35,874 nucleotides of DNA from Candidatus Uhrbacteria bacterium (GCA_016188385.1 JACPHV010000003.1:1-35874), one strand, 5' to 3'. Shown: positions 8,513-16,874, counted from the stretch's first letter. A program made the numbers and translations. Notes: generated by a model not told the origin, from the letters alone.

Positions 8513-8982
8513 GACTGTACGGACGAGTCTGAAAGGATAAACTCCGCGAGGGTCTTGGAAGTGTAGATCTCGCGAATTTGATTATTCATCCGGGCAAGAC
8601 CGCGGCGAACGCTGCAAAATCTTTCGCGAGGGCATGTACGCGCCCGAACATGAGATTCGAGCAGACAATCCATGAGCGCAATTGGATTATCGAGCGCTTC
8701 TACGATTTGTTTCATGGTCACCTCTGAAGGGCGGCATACGAGAACGTACCCCCCTACTTTCCCGCGAGATGCCCGCACGAGCTCGGCATGCTTAAGACGG
8801 TTTGCGACTTTTTGCAAAAATGAAAAGGAAAGATTGTATTTCTTTGCGATTGAACGGATTGATTGCGGGTCTTTTCCGTTCGCCAAAACGGAAAGAAAAA
8901 AAAGGCCGTAATCCACCATTTGCGTCAAGTGAAACGCGCCCGCCCGTATGTTTGATTTTTTACTTCTGCACCGGCTATTCAT
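8509..8982 (-). CDS. Rrf2/IscR-family transcriptional regulator of the suf operon
   Basis: 157 residues with an Rrf2 winged-helix domain (HLTQMVDYGLFFLSVLA through RGKVGGYVL) and three cysteines, C106-x10-C117-x5-C123, that can bind a Fe-S cluster, so it probably senses cluster status and controls the operon it heads. The upstream ATG at 9015 lies inside the -10 box of the suf promoter and cannot be the start, so I choose the ATG at 8982; Met22 of this form is also possible because the family usually begins near there. No Shine-Dalgarno is seen. Cysteine spacing differs from E. coli IscR (x5, x5). Confidence 0.9.
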   Translation of the reverse strand: MNSRCRSKKSNIRAGAFHLTQMVDYGLFFLSVLANGKDPQSIRSIAKKYNLSFSFLQKVANRLKHAELVRASRGKVGGYVLVCRPSEVTMKQIVEALDNPIALMDCLLESHVRARTCPRERFCSVRRGLARMNNQIREIYTSKTLAEFILSDSSVQS

Positions 8983-9010
8983 ACCAAAAAAGGAAGAATT
9001 AGAGATTGGT

Positions 9011-9040
9011 ACCATAGCAAAAAAGCGGCGAGGGTGTCAA
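9011..9040 (-). promoter_or_regulatory. Promoter of the suf-dnaG-rpoD operon
   Basis: On the minus strand a consensus -35 TTGACA (9040-9035), an 18-bp spacer and -10 TATGGT (9016-9011). The start point would be near 9004, leaving a leader of about 22 nt before the ATG at 8982. A CGGCGAGGG element (plus strand, 9026-9034) lies in the spacer. Confidence 0.85.
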
Positions 9041-9087
9041 GGCATTCGTCTGCGAATCGGCGAAAGGCCACGAAATACCTATCGCCG
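9026..9087. promoter_or_regulatory. Three CGGCGA(A/T)AGG-like elements at the suf promoter
   Basis: Plus strand: CGGCGAGGG at 9026-9034, CGGCGAAAGG at 9058-9067, and the inverted copy CCTATCGCCG at 9078-9087, which differs from the second by one base and forms a 10-bp hairpin with it. The first lies between the -35 and -10 boxes, the others just upstream of -35. They could be operators for the Rrf2 regulator; the inverted pair could instead be the transcript end of the DUF5666-like gene, but no T-run follows it. Confidence 0.4.
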
Positions 9088-9537
9088 CAAATCCTCTAAT
9101 GGTCTGATCTGAATTGTCTGCGCCGTCATGATCCCATCTGAATTGCTTTCCCCTGTCACTGCGACCGGCGCGCCGATCTTCAAGTCACTTGATGAAGCCG
9201 CGCTCAATGTGCTGACCGGCAGAGCGGGTGGTAGCAAGATGATTTGCGAGCCTCCGTCTCGCAGCTTGAGAGTGATACTGGTTTCATCCTTGGAAATAAT
9301 TTCGCCGGCAACAAAACCGCTCCCTTCTCTTCGCCCGCCGCCGCGCGGCGCTTGCGCGTTTTGCAGGCCGCCGCGCTCGCGAAACATCTGTGCTCGTTCT
9401 TGTGAAAAAACGGTACGCGACTCTCTTTGCGTATCGTTTGCATACCGAGTGCCGCCATAGAACCCCGCGCCGAACGCGATAAGAGCGCAGGCAATGAAAC
9501 CGGTGAATTGTTTTACCATACGTATTGAATTATTCAT
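9079..9537 (-). CDS. Membrane-anchored DUF5666-like protein
   Basis: 152 residues: a short N-terminus, one hydrophobic segment (about 12-30) as an uncleaved anchor or signal, a low-complexity Arg/Gly-rich linker (about 52-72) and a C-terminal beta-rich domain of about 75 residues (VAGEIISKDETSITLKL ... IGAPVAVTGESNSDG) that looks like DUF5666, an OB-like fold. It would sit outside the membrane. Its start overlaps the permease stop by 8 nt and it closes the export operon, so it may modulate that transporter or its substrate; this is inferred from position only. Confidence 0.7.
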   Translation of the reverse strand: MNNSIRMVKQFTGFIACALIAFGAGFYGGTRYANDTQRESRTVFSQERAQMFRERGGLQNAQAPRGGGRREGSGFVAGEIISKDETSITLKLRDGGSQIILLPPALPVSTLSAASSSDLKIGAPVAVTGESNSDGIMTAQTIQIRPLEDLRR

Positions 9538-10744
9538 AACGAAGCGCGTCGATAGGATTTAAGCGCGAGGCACGGCGAGCGGGATAATATCCGAATGCGA
9601 TTCCAATCACGGCGGCAACGCCAAACGCGAGTAGCACTGCTTGCCATGATACCGAAGTCGCGACTCCGGCAAAACGCGAGACCCCCAGCGAGATAAGCCA
9701 TCCGATAAAAACGCCGATAAGGCCTCCGAGAACTGTCAGCATTACTGCCTCCGCAAGAAATTGCCAAGTAATATCGCGACGACGGGCGCCTATCGCCATG
9801 CGAAGTCCGATCTCGCGAGTGCGCTCTGTCACTGTGGTAAGCATCATATTCATGATTCCGATCCCTCCGACAATGAGGGATATACCGGCGATTGATGCCA
9901 GAAAGATCGTAAATGTGGTCGTCACTTGAGATAATGCTCCAAGGATGTCGGCTTGCGATATAATCGAAAAATCAGGCTCGCTTACGCGATGCGTCGCCAT
10001 CAATACCGTACTCGCTTGCTCTTGAACCACGGGCATTTGATCTTTATCCTCGACGGTGATCGCGATCGTGGAAAGAAAATCAGCGCCTGCAAGAATTTTT
10101 TGCATCGTGGAAAGCGGAACGAGCGCCATATCATCGAGATTGATAAAGCCTGAACCGCCTTTTGATTTCAAAATGCCAATGACTTTAAAATTTACGCGAT
10201 TGATGCGGATGGTTTTATTAACGGCAGCGGCAGGATCGCCGAACAGATCCTGCGCAACGGTCGGATCAAGGATTGCAACACGAGACATGCTGCGCTGGTG
10301 AGTCGGTGAAAAAAAGATGCCGCTCTCTACATCCACGGTACGGACTACCGCATAGTGATCTGTCGTGCCGATAACGGTGGAATTCGTATTATTGCCTATC
10401 TGGGAAGTGATCTGAAAACGTCGCTGGAGTTCCGGAGAGACTGCCTTCACTCCTTCAATCGCGGAAAGAGCTTCAATATCTTCATTTTTTAGATTCTGCG
10501 CGGCCCCTCTTCCGGATGACACGATCCCTCGCCCAGGTTGAACGAATCCCGGCATCACAGTCAACAAATTCGATCCGAGCCCTTCAATACTCGACTGAAT
10601 GCTTCCTTTTGCTCCTTCTCCGATGGACACCATCGCGATCACAGACGCAATGCCGATTACAATGCCGAGCATCGTAAGTCCGGATCGCGCCTTATTGGCG
10701 GTGAGCGAGATTCTTGTTTCATCGAACAGGTCTGAATATCTCAT
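9530..10744 (-). CDS. MacB/FtsX-type ABC transporter permease
   Basis: 404 residues with the MacB layout: one TM segment near 21-42 (TMLGIVIGIASVIAMVSIG), a large periplasmic core (MacB_PCD, about 45-270) and three TM segments (about 275-300, 325-350, 365-390) forming the FtsX domain, including the GIMNMMLTTVTERTREIGLR coupling segment. It partners the ATPase immediately upstream (4-nt overlap) and the fusion protein. MacAB-type pumps export peptides, lipids or drugs by mechanotransmission; the substrate here cannot be told. CPR cells usually lack an outer membrane, so no TolC partner is expected. Confidence 0.93.
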   Translation of the reverse strand: MRYSDLFDETRISLTANKARSGLTMLGIVIGIASVIAMVSIGEGAKGSIQSSIEGLGSNLLTVMPGFVQPGRGIVSSGRGAAQNLKNEDIEALSAIEGVKAVSPELQRRFQITSQIGNNTNSTVIGTTDHYAVVRTVDVESGIFFSPTHQRSMSRVAILDPTVAQDLFGDPAAAVNKTIRINRVNFKVIGILKSKGGSGFINLDDMALVPLSTMQKILAGADFLSTIAITVEDKDQMPVVQEQASTVLMATHRVSEPDFSIISQADILGALSQVTTTFTIFLASIAGISLIVGGIGIMNMMLTTVTERTREIGLRMAIGARRRDITWQFLAEAVMLTVLGGLIGVFIGWLISLGVSRFAGVATSVSWQAVLLAFGVAAVIGIAFGYYPARRASRLNPIDALRYE

Positions 10745-11457
10745 ACAGGTTCATGGATAGTGGCTACGCGGCGTTTTTTTATCACCGTGTCATCAACGAT
10801 TGATCCGTCTCGCACTTGGATGATTCGTTGGGCGTGTTCGGCTACATACGCTTCATGAGTGATCAGCACAATCGTACGATGTTCATCCCGATGAAGACGC
10901 TGGAGCGTATCGAGAATCATGTCTCCCGTCTTTGTATCAAGATTGCCAGTCGGCTCGTCTGCAAGTATGAGTAAAGGATTATTCACGAGCGCGCGGGCGA
11001 TAGCGACGCGCTGCATCATGCCTCCAGAAAGTTGGTTAGGCATATGGTTCCAAAATTTTTCAGGAAACGAAGATGCGCGCAATGCCTGTGCCGCTCGTTC
11101 ATTCCGTTGCGATCTTGCAAGTCCCGCGTATACGAGCGGCAACGCGACGTTGCGCAGCACTGATGCTCGCCGCAAAAGATGAAACGATTGAAATACGAAT
11201 CCGATTTTGCTGTTTCTGATCAATGCCAGCTCATCCGGATCGAATCCTGACACATCTTCGCCGCTTAACCGGTATTCCCCATTCGTCGGCGTATCAAGGC
11301 ATCCGATGATATTCATCAGTGTTGACTTGCCCGAACCCGACGGACCGGTAATGGAAATAAATTCTCCGTCAGCGACCGATAAAGTGGCGGAGCGCAAGGC
11401 ATAGGTTTCAACTTCCCCTATGCGGTATACTTTTTCAATATTGACACATTCAATCAT
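10741..11457 (-). CDS. MacB/LolD-type ABC transporter ATPase
   Basis: 238 residues starting [14 protein letters not shown]. The frame extends back to 11574 but that part overlaps the fusion-protein gene and has no family sequence, so the ATG at 11457, ten bases after the previous stop, is chosen. Walker [10 protein letters not shown] (38-46), signature [15 protein letters not shown], Walker [14 protein letters not shown] and H-loop ITHE are present. The signature reads GGMMQR where most relatives have GGQQQR. It powers the permease encoded next. Confidence 0.94.
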   Translation of the reverse strand: MIECVNIEKVYRIGEVETYALRSATLSVADGEFISITGPSGSGKSTLMNIIGCLDTPTNGEYRLSGEDVSGFDPDELALIRNSKIGFVFQSFHLLRRASVLRNVALPLVYAGLARSQRNERAAQALRASSFPEKFWNHMPNQLSGGMMQRVAIARALVNNPLLILADEPTGNLDTKTGDMILDTLQRLHRDEHRTIVLITHEAYVAEHAQRIIQVRDGSIVDDTVIKKRRVATIHEPV

Positions 11458-11467
11458 ATCGGCGCCA

Positions 11468-13222
11468 CTACCGCATACGAAATCCCCCACCACTCCCACC
11501 GCCGGGAAGCCCCGGAATGCGGAAGGAAGGATTTTGTCCTGACGCGGAATTCGCGCCAGTCGAAGACTGATCAACCGTGCGCATAACGACTAAACTCCCC
11601 TCTTCAATACCGGAAAGAATTTCAATGGATTCATCGTTTGAGATCCCAACCTCGATTGGCACGCGGCGAGGCGGATTTGCAAGAACCACTCCACCGGACG
11701 AAAGAACGGCCTGCTCCGAACTGTCTTCCACAAGATCGATCGCATACTGCTCACCTTGCAGCTTAACAGCGCTCGCGGGAACAATGAGAGCATCAACGCG
11801 CGTATCGACGATAATTGCCGCGCTTACGCTCATGCCGGGTTTTATCCGTTCGTCATCCGTATCAAACGCGATCGTCACGGCATATGACACAACCCCCTGC
11901 GAAACAGAACCGATCGTATCAATCTCGACAATAGATCCGGTGAGCTGAATATCGGGAACAGCGTCAAATGTCAAAGTAGCCTTCTGCCCGATCGCGAGAC
12001 GCGAAACATCAATCTCGTTGAGGCTAAGGTCCGCGATGCTTGTCTTTGTGATCAGGGTTGAAAGTACAGCGCCCGCGTTCACGGTATCGCCTGGTTTAAC
12101 CGCCACGTCAGCCGCAATCGCGTCAAACGGAGCAACAATTCGATAATCCGCAAGTTTTTCCTTAGCGTCTTCCAGCGCATTGGTTCGCTCCAAGATCGCG
12201 ATTTTTTGAGAACGAATGTCAAGCTCATCGAGGGGCTCTTGCAGCTTTGCAATCGCCTCCAGTCTTTCGTTCACTTTTTCTTTCGCGGCAACAATCGTTT
12301 CCCCATCCGCAGGTTCGGTCAATTTTGCCAAAGATTCCTCGCGTTCGTTTTTCCGTTCAATCGCGGTCGCTAACGATTCAGCGTCTGGTCCGTTTTTCAA
12401 ATCTTCGAGGTACTTGTTTTTTTCGGCTAGAGTTCGTTCTGTGCTCGTTATCGATCCTTTTCGATCGTCGATTGAACGCACGATCGTCTGTAAATCCGCA
12501 TATCGGGTATTCATTTTCGCGGTATGAGTGTCCAGAGCCGCCTGATGAGCAATCATCAAAGAGGGTACGGAAAGATTTTTATCCTCCATCACAGCTTGAA
12601 CAAAATCAAGATAGGTATCAGCCGCTTTCACGGAATCATTCACGGCCGCGACTGCTTTAAAGGTATCGATAATGAGCTCTTCTCGATCCTGACTTGGCGA
12701 GACGCGGCTCGTGCGCGTGTACGCGGCATTCGTTGCTTCGGTGCTCGCACGTGCCTTGTCATACGCAGAATTAGCCAGATTTTTCTTTTCAAACGCAGAA
12801 TCGTATTCCCATGTCATGATCCTGTTCGTATACCAATCACTATTGGTCTGCGACCGTTCAATCGTATTCGTATACAGGGTATCTGAAATCCCGTTGAGCG
12901 TCGCTACTAGATCAAGCATTGCAGTAGTGACGCTTGTAAATCCGTCTTCGTATGTCTTCTCAAGGTTTTTTTGAGCGTCTGCATAGCTTTGGTGCGCTTG
13001 CTCTACCGCATGCTCTGCCTGTAGCAACGCAAGCGCGTCCGGAGGTTTTTGCAGATCCTCTAATTCCCTCTTTGCTTGAGCGAGCGCGTTTTGCGCCTGA
13101 AGCAACGCAAGCGCGTCCGGAGGTTTTTGCAGATCCTCTAATTCCCTCTTTGCTTGAGCGAGCGCGTTTTGCGCCTGAAGCAACGCAAGCGCGTCCGGAT
13201 TTTCGCGCAACGCGATCGTCAA
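11468..13222 (-). CDS. Membrane fusion protein (HlyD/MacA-like), C-terminal part after a frameshift
   Basis: About 580 residues in one frame: coiled-coil hairpin with two exact 26-residue repeats (units of PDALALLQAQNALAQAKREL...) and a third diverged copy, a long helical region, then the lipoyl half (DYRIVAPFDAIAADV), the beta-barrel and a C-terminal Gly-rich tail (PGGGSGGG). The first codon of this frame near 13222 is only a TTG and the lipoyl N-terminal half is missing; it is found in another frame at 13200-13550. The two parts together make one MFP of roughly 690 residues, so the gene is interrupted near 13200-13215. It is the first gene of the export operon and would bridge the permease to the outside. 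Confidence 0.85.
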   Translation of the reverse strand: MTIALRENPDALALLQAQNALAQAKRELEDLQKPPDALALLQAQNALAQAKRELEDLQKPPDALALLQAEHAVEQAHQSYADAQKNLEKTYEDGFTSVTTAMLDLVATLNGISDTLYTNTIERSQTNSDWYTNRIMTWEYDSAFEKKNLANSAYDKARASTEATNAAYTRTSRVSPSQDREELIIDTFKAVAAVNDSVKAADTYLDFVQAVMEDKNLSVPSLMIAHQAALDTHTAKMNTRYADLQTIVRSIDDRKGSITSTERTLAEKNKYLEDLKNGPDAESLATAIERKNEREESLAKLTEPADGETIVAAKEKVNERLEAIAKLQEPLDELDIRSQKIAILERTNALEDAKEKLADYRIVAPFDAIAADVAVKPGDTVNAGAVLSTLITKTSIADLSLNEIDVSRLAIGQKATLTFDAVPDIQLTGSIVEIDTIGSVSQGVVSYAVTIAFDTDDERIKPGMSVSAAIIVDTRVDALIVPASAVKLQGEQYAIDLVEDSSEQAVLSSGGVVLANPPRRVPIEVGISNDESIEILSGIEEGSLVVMRTVDQSSTGANSASGQNPSFRIPGLPGGGSGGGFRMR

Positions 13223-13550
13223 TTTGGAATAACGTCATGTCTTTTGAAATCTCGCTTCCTTGCTTCACGTTTATTGATACAACGTCACCGGATACTTTCG
13301 TTTTGATGTCGATTTGATTCTGCGCCGATATCTGTCCGGTACCTGAAACTGAAGCAACAATTATACCGCGTTCAGCGCGGGCTAGAGCATACCGAACCTG
13401 TGCCGGACCCTTGGTTGCGGATGAATAAAGATAGTAGCCACCGGCTAGTATCGCGATTACGAATACTAAGCTAATACGCGAACGCGAACGAAAAAATGAA
13501 AACAGGCTGCTGCTTTTTGTTATATCCATAGAAAAAAGTGATACATTCAT
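12960..13550 (-). pseudogene. N-terminal part of the membrane fusion protein, frameshifted
   Basis: From the ATG at 13550 (AGAGG about 11 nt upstream; a TTG at 13592 is an alternative) this frame encodes an N-terminal TM anchor (ISLVFVIAILAGGYYLYSS) and the first lipoyl/barrel strands (GTGQISAQNQIDIKTKVSG ... MTLFQIDDRVA). After about 13210 it enters the 78-bp repeats in the wrong frame, giving RACVASGAKRARSSKEG-type nonsense, and stops at 12960. The correct frame is that of the 11468-13222 part. Meaningful coding in this frame is about 13210-13550. A net 1-base insertion or 2-base deletion, or a collapsed repeat in assembly, would explain it. Confidence 0.75.
13024..13199. repeat. Tandem 78-bp repeat (two perfect copies plus 20 bp)
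   Basis: 13024-13101 and 13102-13179 are identical, followed by the first 20 bases of a third copy (13180-13199). Each unit codes for 26 residues of the coiled-coil hairpin of the fusion protein. Perfect identity implies a recent duplication, and the frame break of the gene lies at the edge of the array. Confidence 0.95.
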
Positions 13551-13596
13551 TATTGATAATACCTCTCGCGCTCCATGGTTGCACGAGACCAAAGTA

Positions 13597-14160
13597 TCAT
13601 GCCTTCAGTGCGGCATCAACCAATTCCTCGAGCAGCTGCAATACGACATCATCAAAAATCGCTTTCCCGCGAAAACCGTCTTTCGAAACAAGTACCACGG
13701 GCTTGAGTATGCGCACTCCGGCATCGGTCAACTGGCTCATCAGATCAAGCGATGCTTCATATGCAACGCCTTTTTCGGAAAAACAGATCAATCCTGCTCT
13801 TTTTCCATTCAATAATTCCTCCGTAAGGCTAATGACATTTTTCAAAGGCCCTGGAGCCTGCGCGGCATACGCAGGGATGCCAAAAAATATCACATCCGAT
13901 TTTTTTACCATTTCTATGGAATCTCTGGTTGAAAGTCCATATCCTTCAGGAGCGCGCCCGTCACATAAATCAAGATCTGCCGCGCGCAAATCGAGGAGTG
14001 AGTAAGCCACGTTCCGAGCCGACAGGATCCGACTAGCCGCGTCTAACAGAATAGCCGTGTGTGAAGCAGGGTGAAGACTTCCCTGGATAAGCGTAATCGA
14101 GGGGTACCTATTTTTTTTATGATGAAACATCTTTCGTAGACTGACGAGATAATGACGCAC
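13597..14160 (-). CDS. NAD(P)H-dependent FMN reductase (flavodoxin-like fold)
   Basis: About 187 residues from a GTG at 14160 preceded by GAGGA; the ATG at 14130 is an equally possible start. The phosphate-binding loop LIQGSLHPASHT near the N-terminus and FFGIPAYAAQAPGPLKNVISL follow the GSxRxxS and PxYxxxxxGxLKN patterns of the NADPH-dependent FMN reductase family. Such enzymes reduce flavins or quinones and small electrophiles in the cytoplasm. It lies between the exchanger gene and the export operon, 46 nt upstream of the fusion-protein start. The acceptor cannot be deduced. Confidence 0.85.
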   Translation of the reverse strand: MRHYLVSLRKMFHHKKNRYPSITLIQGSLHPASHTAILLDAASRILSARNVAYSLLDLRAADLDLCDGRAPEGYGLSTRDSIEMVKKSDVIFFGIPAYAAQAPGPLKNVISLTEELLNGKRAGLICFSEKGVAYEASLDLMSQLTDAGVRILKPVVLVSKDGFRGKAIFDDVVLQLLEELVDAALKA

Positions 14161-14178
14161 GCGTCCTCGTCGAAATAC

Positions 14179-15174
14179 TTAAAGCAGCTGAAACAGTTTG
14201 CCAAGAAAAAACGTGTAAAGCACCAGATAAAACGCGCCTTCCCAAACATGAAAGCGCATGGAGACCCCTGATATGATGAACAGGATGGTAGTCGCGGCAA
14301 GCGCCGGGAGGCCAATGGCATACGTCGGTTCATCGAGCGCCAACGTCTGGAACAAACCGGGGATACCTATCACAGCGAGCACATTAAATATGTTCGAGCC
14401 GAATATATTGCCAAGAGCGACTTCTGATTTGCGTCCGAGCGCGGCTTTTGCTGAAACGATCAGCTCCGGCAAAGAAGTGCCGATTGCGACTGCCGTAATC
14501 GCAAGCGTACCGGTAGCGATGTGCAGCAACGTCGAAAGCGCGATTACAGAATCGATAAGATATTTCGCGCTAAATGCCAGCCCCGCGATTCCAAACGCAA
14601 GAAACATGATATCTTTGGGAAGAATCTTGGGGCGATTCGTCTGCTCTTCATGGAGGAGCGATTCAACCTTTCTGCGTTTATGGAACAACGCACGGATACC
14701 GCTTTCTGCCACCGCTTCTTCTTCTGTGTGCAGGATTGTATAGAGGAGATAAATCGCATAGGCGATCAACAGGAAGATCGCTTCGGGAAAAGTAATGATT
14801 CGATCCCATGCCGCGGCAAGAAAAAGCACCGTGCTTACCGCCAGCAATGGAAGGTCAAGATCAATAAGACTTTTTGTCACTACGATACGCCCTCCCAGCA
14901 GCGAGACAAGACCGACAACAAGGAGGATATTGGCAATATTGGATCCGATCGCGTTCGCTGCTACGATCTCGGTAGCGCCGCTCAACACAGCGGCAATCGA
15001 AGAAACCAACTCGGGAAATGATGTGCCGATACCCACGATCGTTGCGCCGACGATAAACGGCGAAAGACCTGCTGCCAATCCGATCTTTTCAGCGCTGGCG
15101 AGCAGCCAATCCGCGGATCGTACGAGGAGCGCGGTGGTAAGAAAAAATATCACTGCCCAAAACAATATCTCCAT
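14179..15174 (-). CDS. CaCA-family Na+/Ca2+ exchanger
   Basis: 331 residues, about ten TM segments arranged as two inverted halves. The alpha repeats are clear: GATIVGIGTSFPELVSS with GSNIANILLVVG in the first half and ITAVAIGTSLPELIVSA with GSNIFNVLAVIG in the second; their acidic residues bind Ca2+ and Na+. A charged cytoplasmic loop rich in Glu and Arg (about 150-185) separates the halves. Likely role is calcium extrusion. It has its own promoter (15212-15240) with a leader of about 30 nt. Ion preference is inferred from the family. Confidence 0.93.
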   Translation of the reverse strand: MEILFWAVIFFLTTALLVRSADWLLASAEKIGLAAGLSPFIVGATIVGIGTSFPELVSSIAAVLSGATEIVAANAIGSNIANILLVVGLVSLLGGRIVVTKSLIDLDLPLLAVSTVLFLAAAWDRIITFPEAIFLLIAYAIYLLYTILHTEEEAVAESGIRALFHKRRKVESLLHEEQTNRPKILPKDIMFLAFGIAGLAFSAKYLIDSVIALSTLLHIATGTLAITAVAIGTSLPELIVSAKAALGRKSEVALGNIFGSNIFNVLAVIGIPGLFQTLALDEPTYAIGLPALAATTILFIISGVSMRFHVWEGAFYLVLYTFFLGKLFQLL

Positions 15175-15211
15175 ATTCGCTCAATGATTTACATCTTTTA
15201 CTGGCAGAGTA

Positions 15212-15240
15212 ATCCTAGTATCTTTCTGTCAGATGCGCAA
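15212..15240 (-). promoter_or_regulatory. Promoter of the Na+/Ca2+ exchanger gene
   Basis: On the minus strand TTGCGC (15240-15235), a 17-bp spacer, TAGGAT (15217-15212). The predicted start is near 15205, about 30 nt before the ATG at 15174. Confidence 0.65.
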
Positions 15241-15279
15241 TCCATACTCACGCCGTGTGTGATAGCCTCAGTTCCAGCC

Positions 15280-15543
15280 CTAAAGACGACCCTTCAGCCA
15301 GTATTTCTTCAGATAAGGAAGAGTGGCGGTTGAGAGCGCAAACGCCAGTGTTGGAACGACTGCATTGACAAACGGTCTTGGTACGCCCGCAGCGAGAAAA
15401 AAGGCAAAAACTATGAAATACGTGATGACAAGAATGGCGACCTTCCGCGTCAAACTCGTCTCCCATGCTTTGTCGGCTTCAACACGCCGGTTGCGCTCTT
15501 TGAGGGCGGCGACTTCCTGGTTTAATTCTTCGATCGAAAACAT
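15280..15543 (-). CDS. Small membrane protein, unknown function
   Basis: 87 residues: an N-terminal charged helix (EELNQEVAALKERNRRVEADKAWE) that could form a short coiled coil, then two hydrophobic segments (about 34-53 and 58-75) and a basic C-terminus (KKYWLKGRL). I do not recognise a family. It follows the CNNM/CorC-type gene by 23 nt on the same strand, so the two are probably cotranscribed. The 105 nt downstream hold only the exchanger promoter. Confidence 0.65.
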   Translation of the reverse strand: MFSIEELNQEVAALKERNRRVEADKAWETSLTRKVAILVITYFIVFAFFLAAGVPRPFVNAVVPTLAFALSTATLPYLKKYWLKGRL

Positions 15544-15566
15544 AGAGTTCAGTACTTGATCATGAA

Positions 15567-16874
15567 TCAGTTTGTTTGCAATACTCGCACGCTCACCGTT
15601 TTTATCGTTCTCGCCGTCTTTTCCTTTATTTCAAATTCCATATGTTCAACCACAACTTTAGTGCCAACAGCAGGAATGTGCTGGAACGTATTCATGAGTA
15701 ATCCGGAGATTGTGGTGTATGGCGCGTCTTCTGGCAGATGAGACTTAAAATATCTATTGAAATCGACAATACTGATACTGCCGGTAACATCGTATTGCGT
15801 ATTGCTTCGTCTGATTACCAAAGTTTTCACTTCGTCATCCTCATCATTAATGTCACCGACAATCTCTTCCAAAATATCTTCAATCGTGACAATCCCGTCA
15901 ATGCTGCCATGTTCGTCCGTAATGACGGCCAGATGAATTTTCTCTTTTTGCATTTCTTTCAAGAGATCATTGATGTGGCGCGTATTCGGAATGAAGTAAG
16001 GCTTCTGCAATGTGCCGATAAAGGTCGTGATAGAATGATCGCCCTGCAAATTTTTAAGTAATGACTTGGCATTAAAGATACCAATAATGTTATCCATGGT
16101 ATCCTGATAGACTGGCACGCGGGTATAACCTGAATCGATTATTTTTTTCACGTTCGCTTCGAATGGATCAGCGGCATCAACGGCAAATATTCTTGGCCGA
16201 GGAGTCATCACCTGACTGACTGCAATATCTCCAAAATCGAAAATGTTGTCCAGCAACTCATGTTCGTATTTCTTAATAGTTCCTGCTTTGTGGCTTTCGT
16301 ACAGTATGGTACGCAACTCCTCTTCCGTGAGATTCGCTTCGCTAAAGCTCGTTTTGTCTCCAAAAAATTTGAGAACCACATTGCTGGAAGCAGTTAAAAA
16401 AATAGTTATCGGCTGAACGATTTGTGAAAGGACGTGAAGCGGATAAGCGACGGCAAGAGCAAATTTCTCGGAGAATTTGATGCCTAACGATTTGGGAATG
16501 AGTTCACCAATGATTAATGTGCAGTAAGTGATTGCGATGACAACAGTGGCAAAACTGATTGTTTCAGCGTTATTTGCGATAAATGGAAAGGCGCTTTCTC
16601 TCACCGAGGGGGTAATCGCGCCGGCAATCTTTGCGCCTGCAAAAGCCGATGCGATTGTACTGATCAGCGTAATGCCGACTTGTATGGTTGCAAGGAACGC
16701 CTCGGGCTTTTGAAGCATCTTTTCTGCTAACAACGCGTTCTTACTGCCCTCTCGAGCAAGCTGTTTTACTCGCGTTTTCCGAAGCGATATAAACGCCATC
16801 TCGGCGCCGGAAAAAAAGCCATTAAAAAGGATAAGGGCTAATACGATGCTTATTTCCAGTACAATCTCATTCAT
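15567..16874 (-). CDS. CNNM/HlyC-CorC family transporter (DUF21 and CBS domains)
   Basis: 435 residues. An N-terminal DUF21 domain with about four TM segments (from ISIVLALILFNGFFSGAEMAF to about 190) is followed by a CBS pair (about 205-335; QVMTPRPRIFAVD, HLAVITDEHGSIDGIVTIEDILEEIVGDI) and a CorC_HlyC domain at the end. The family is linked to Mg2+ or Co2+ efflux; the CBS pair would bind adenine nucleotides or Mg-ATP. FSGAEMA near the start is the typical DUF21 signature. The region upstream to 17144 shows no clear promoter. Confidence 0.94.
   Translation of the reverse strand: MNEIVLEISIVLALILFNGFFSGAEMAFISLRKTRVKQLAREGSKNALLAEKMLQKPEAFLATIQVGITLISTIASAFAGAKIAGAITPSVRESAFPFIANNAETISFATVVIAITYCTLIIGELIPKSLGIKFSEKFALAVAYPLHVLSQIVQPITIFLTASSNVVLKFFGDKTSFSEANLTEEELRTILYESHKAGTIKKYEHELLDNIFDFGDIAVSQVMTPRPRIFAVDAADPFEANVKKIIDSGYTRVPVYQDTMDNIIGIFNAKSLLKNLQGDHSITTFIGTLQKPYFIPNTRHINDLLKEMQKEKIHLAVITDEHGSIDGIVTIEDILEEIVGDINDEDDEVKTLVIRRSNTQYDVTGSISIVDFNRYFKSHLPEDAPYTTISGLLMNTFQHIPAVGTKVVVEHMEFEIKEKTARTIKTVSVRVLQTN

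Noticed and set aside
10741-11574. Longer start (11574) for the ABC ATPase
   Set aside because: The extra 39 residues overlap the end of the fusion-protein gene and match nothing in the family; the ATG at 11457 begins the conserved domain.
11577-11948. Plus-strand frame opposite the membrane fusion protein
   Set aside because: Antisense to a recognisable beta-barrel region; no start context or motif.
13024-13199. CRISPR-like array
   Set aside because: The repeats are directly adjacent without spacers and lie inside a coding region.
13195-13215. Programmed ribosomal frameshifting in the fusion-protein gene
   Set aside because: No X XXY YYZ slippery heptamer or stop-linked +1 site is seen at the junction, only a four-A run; a mutation or assembly error is simpler.
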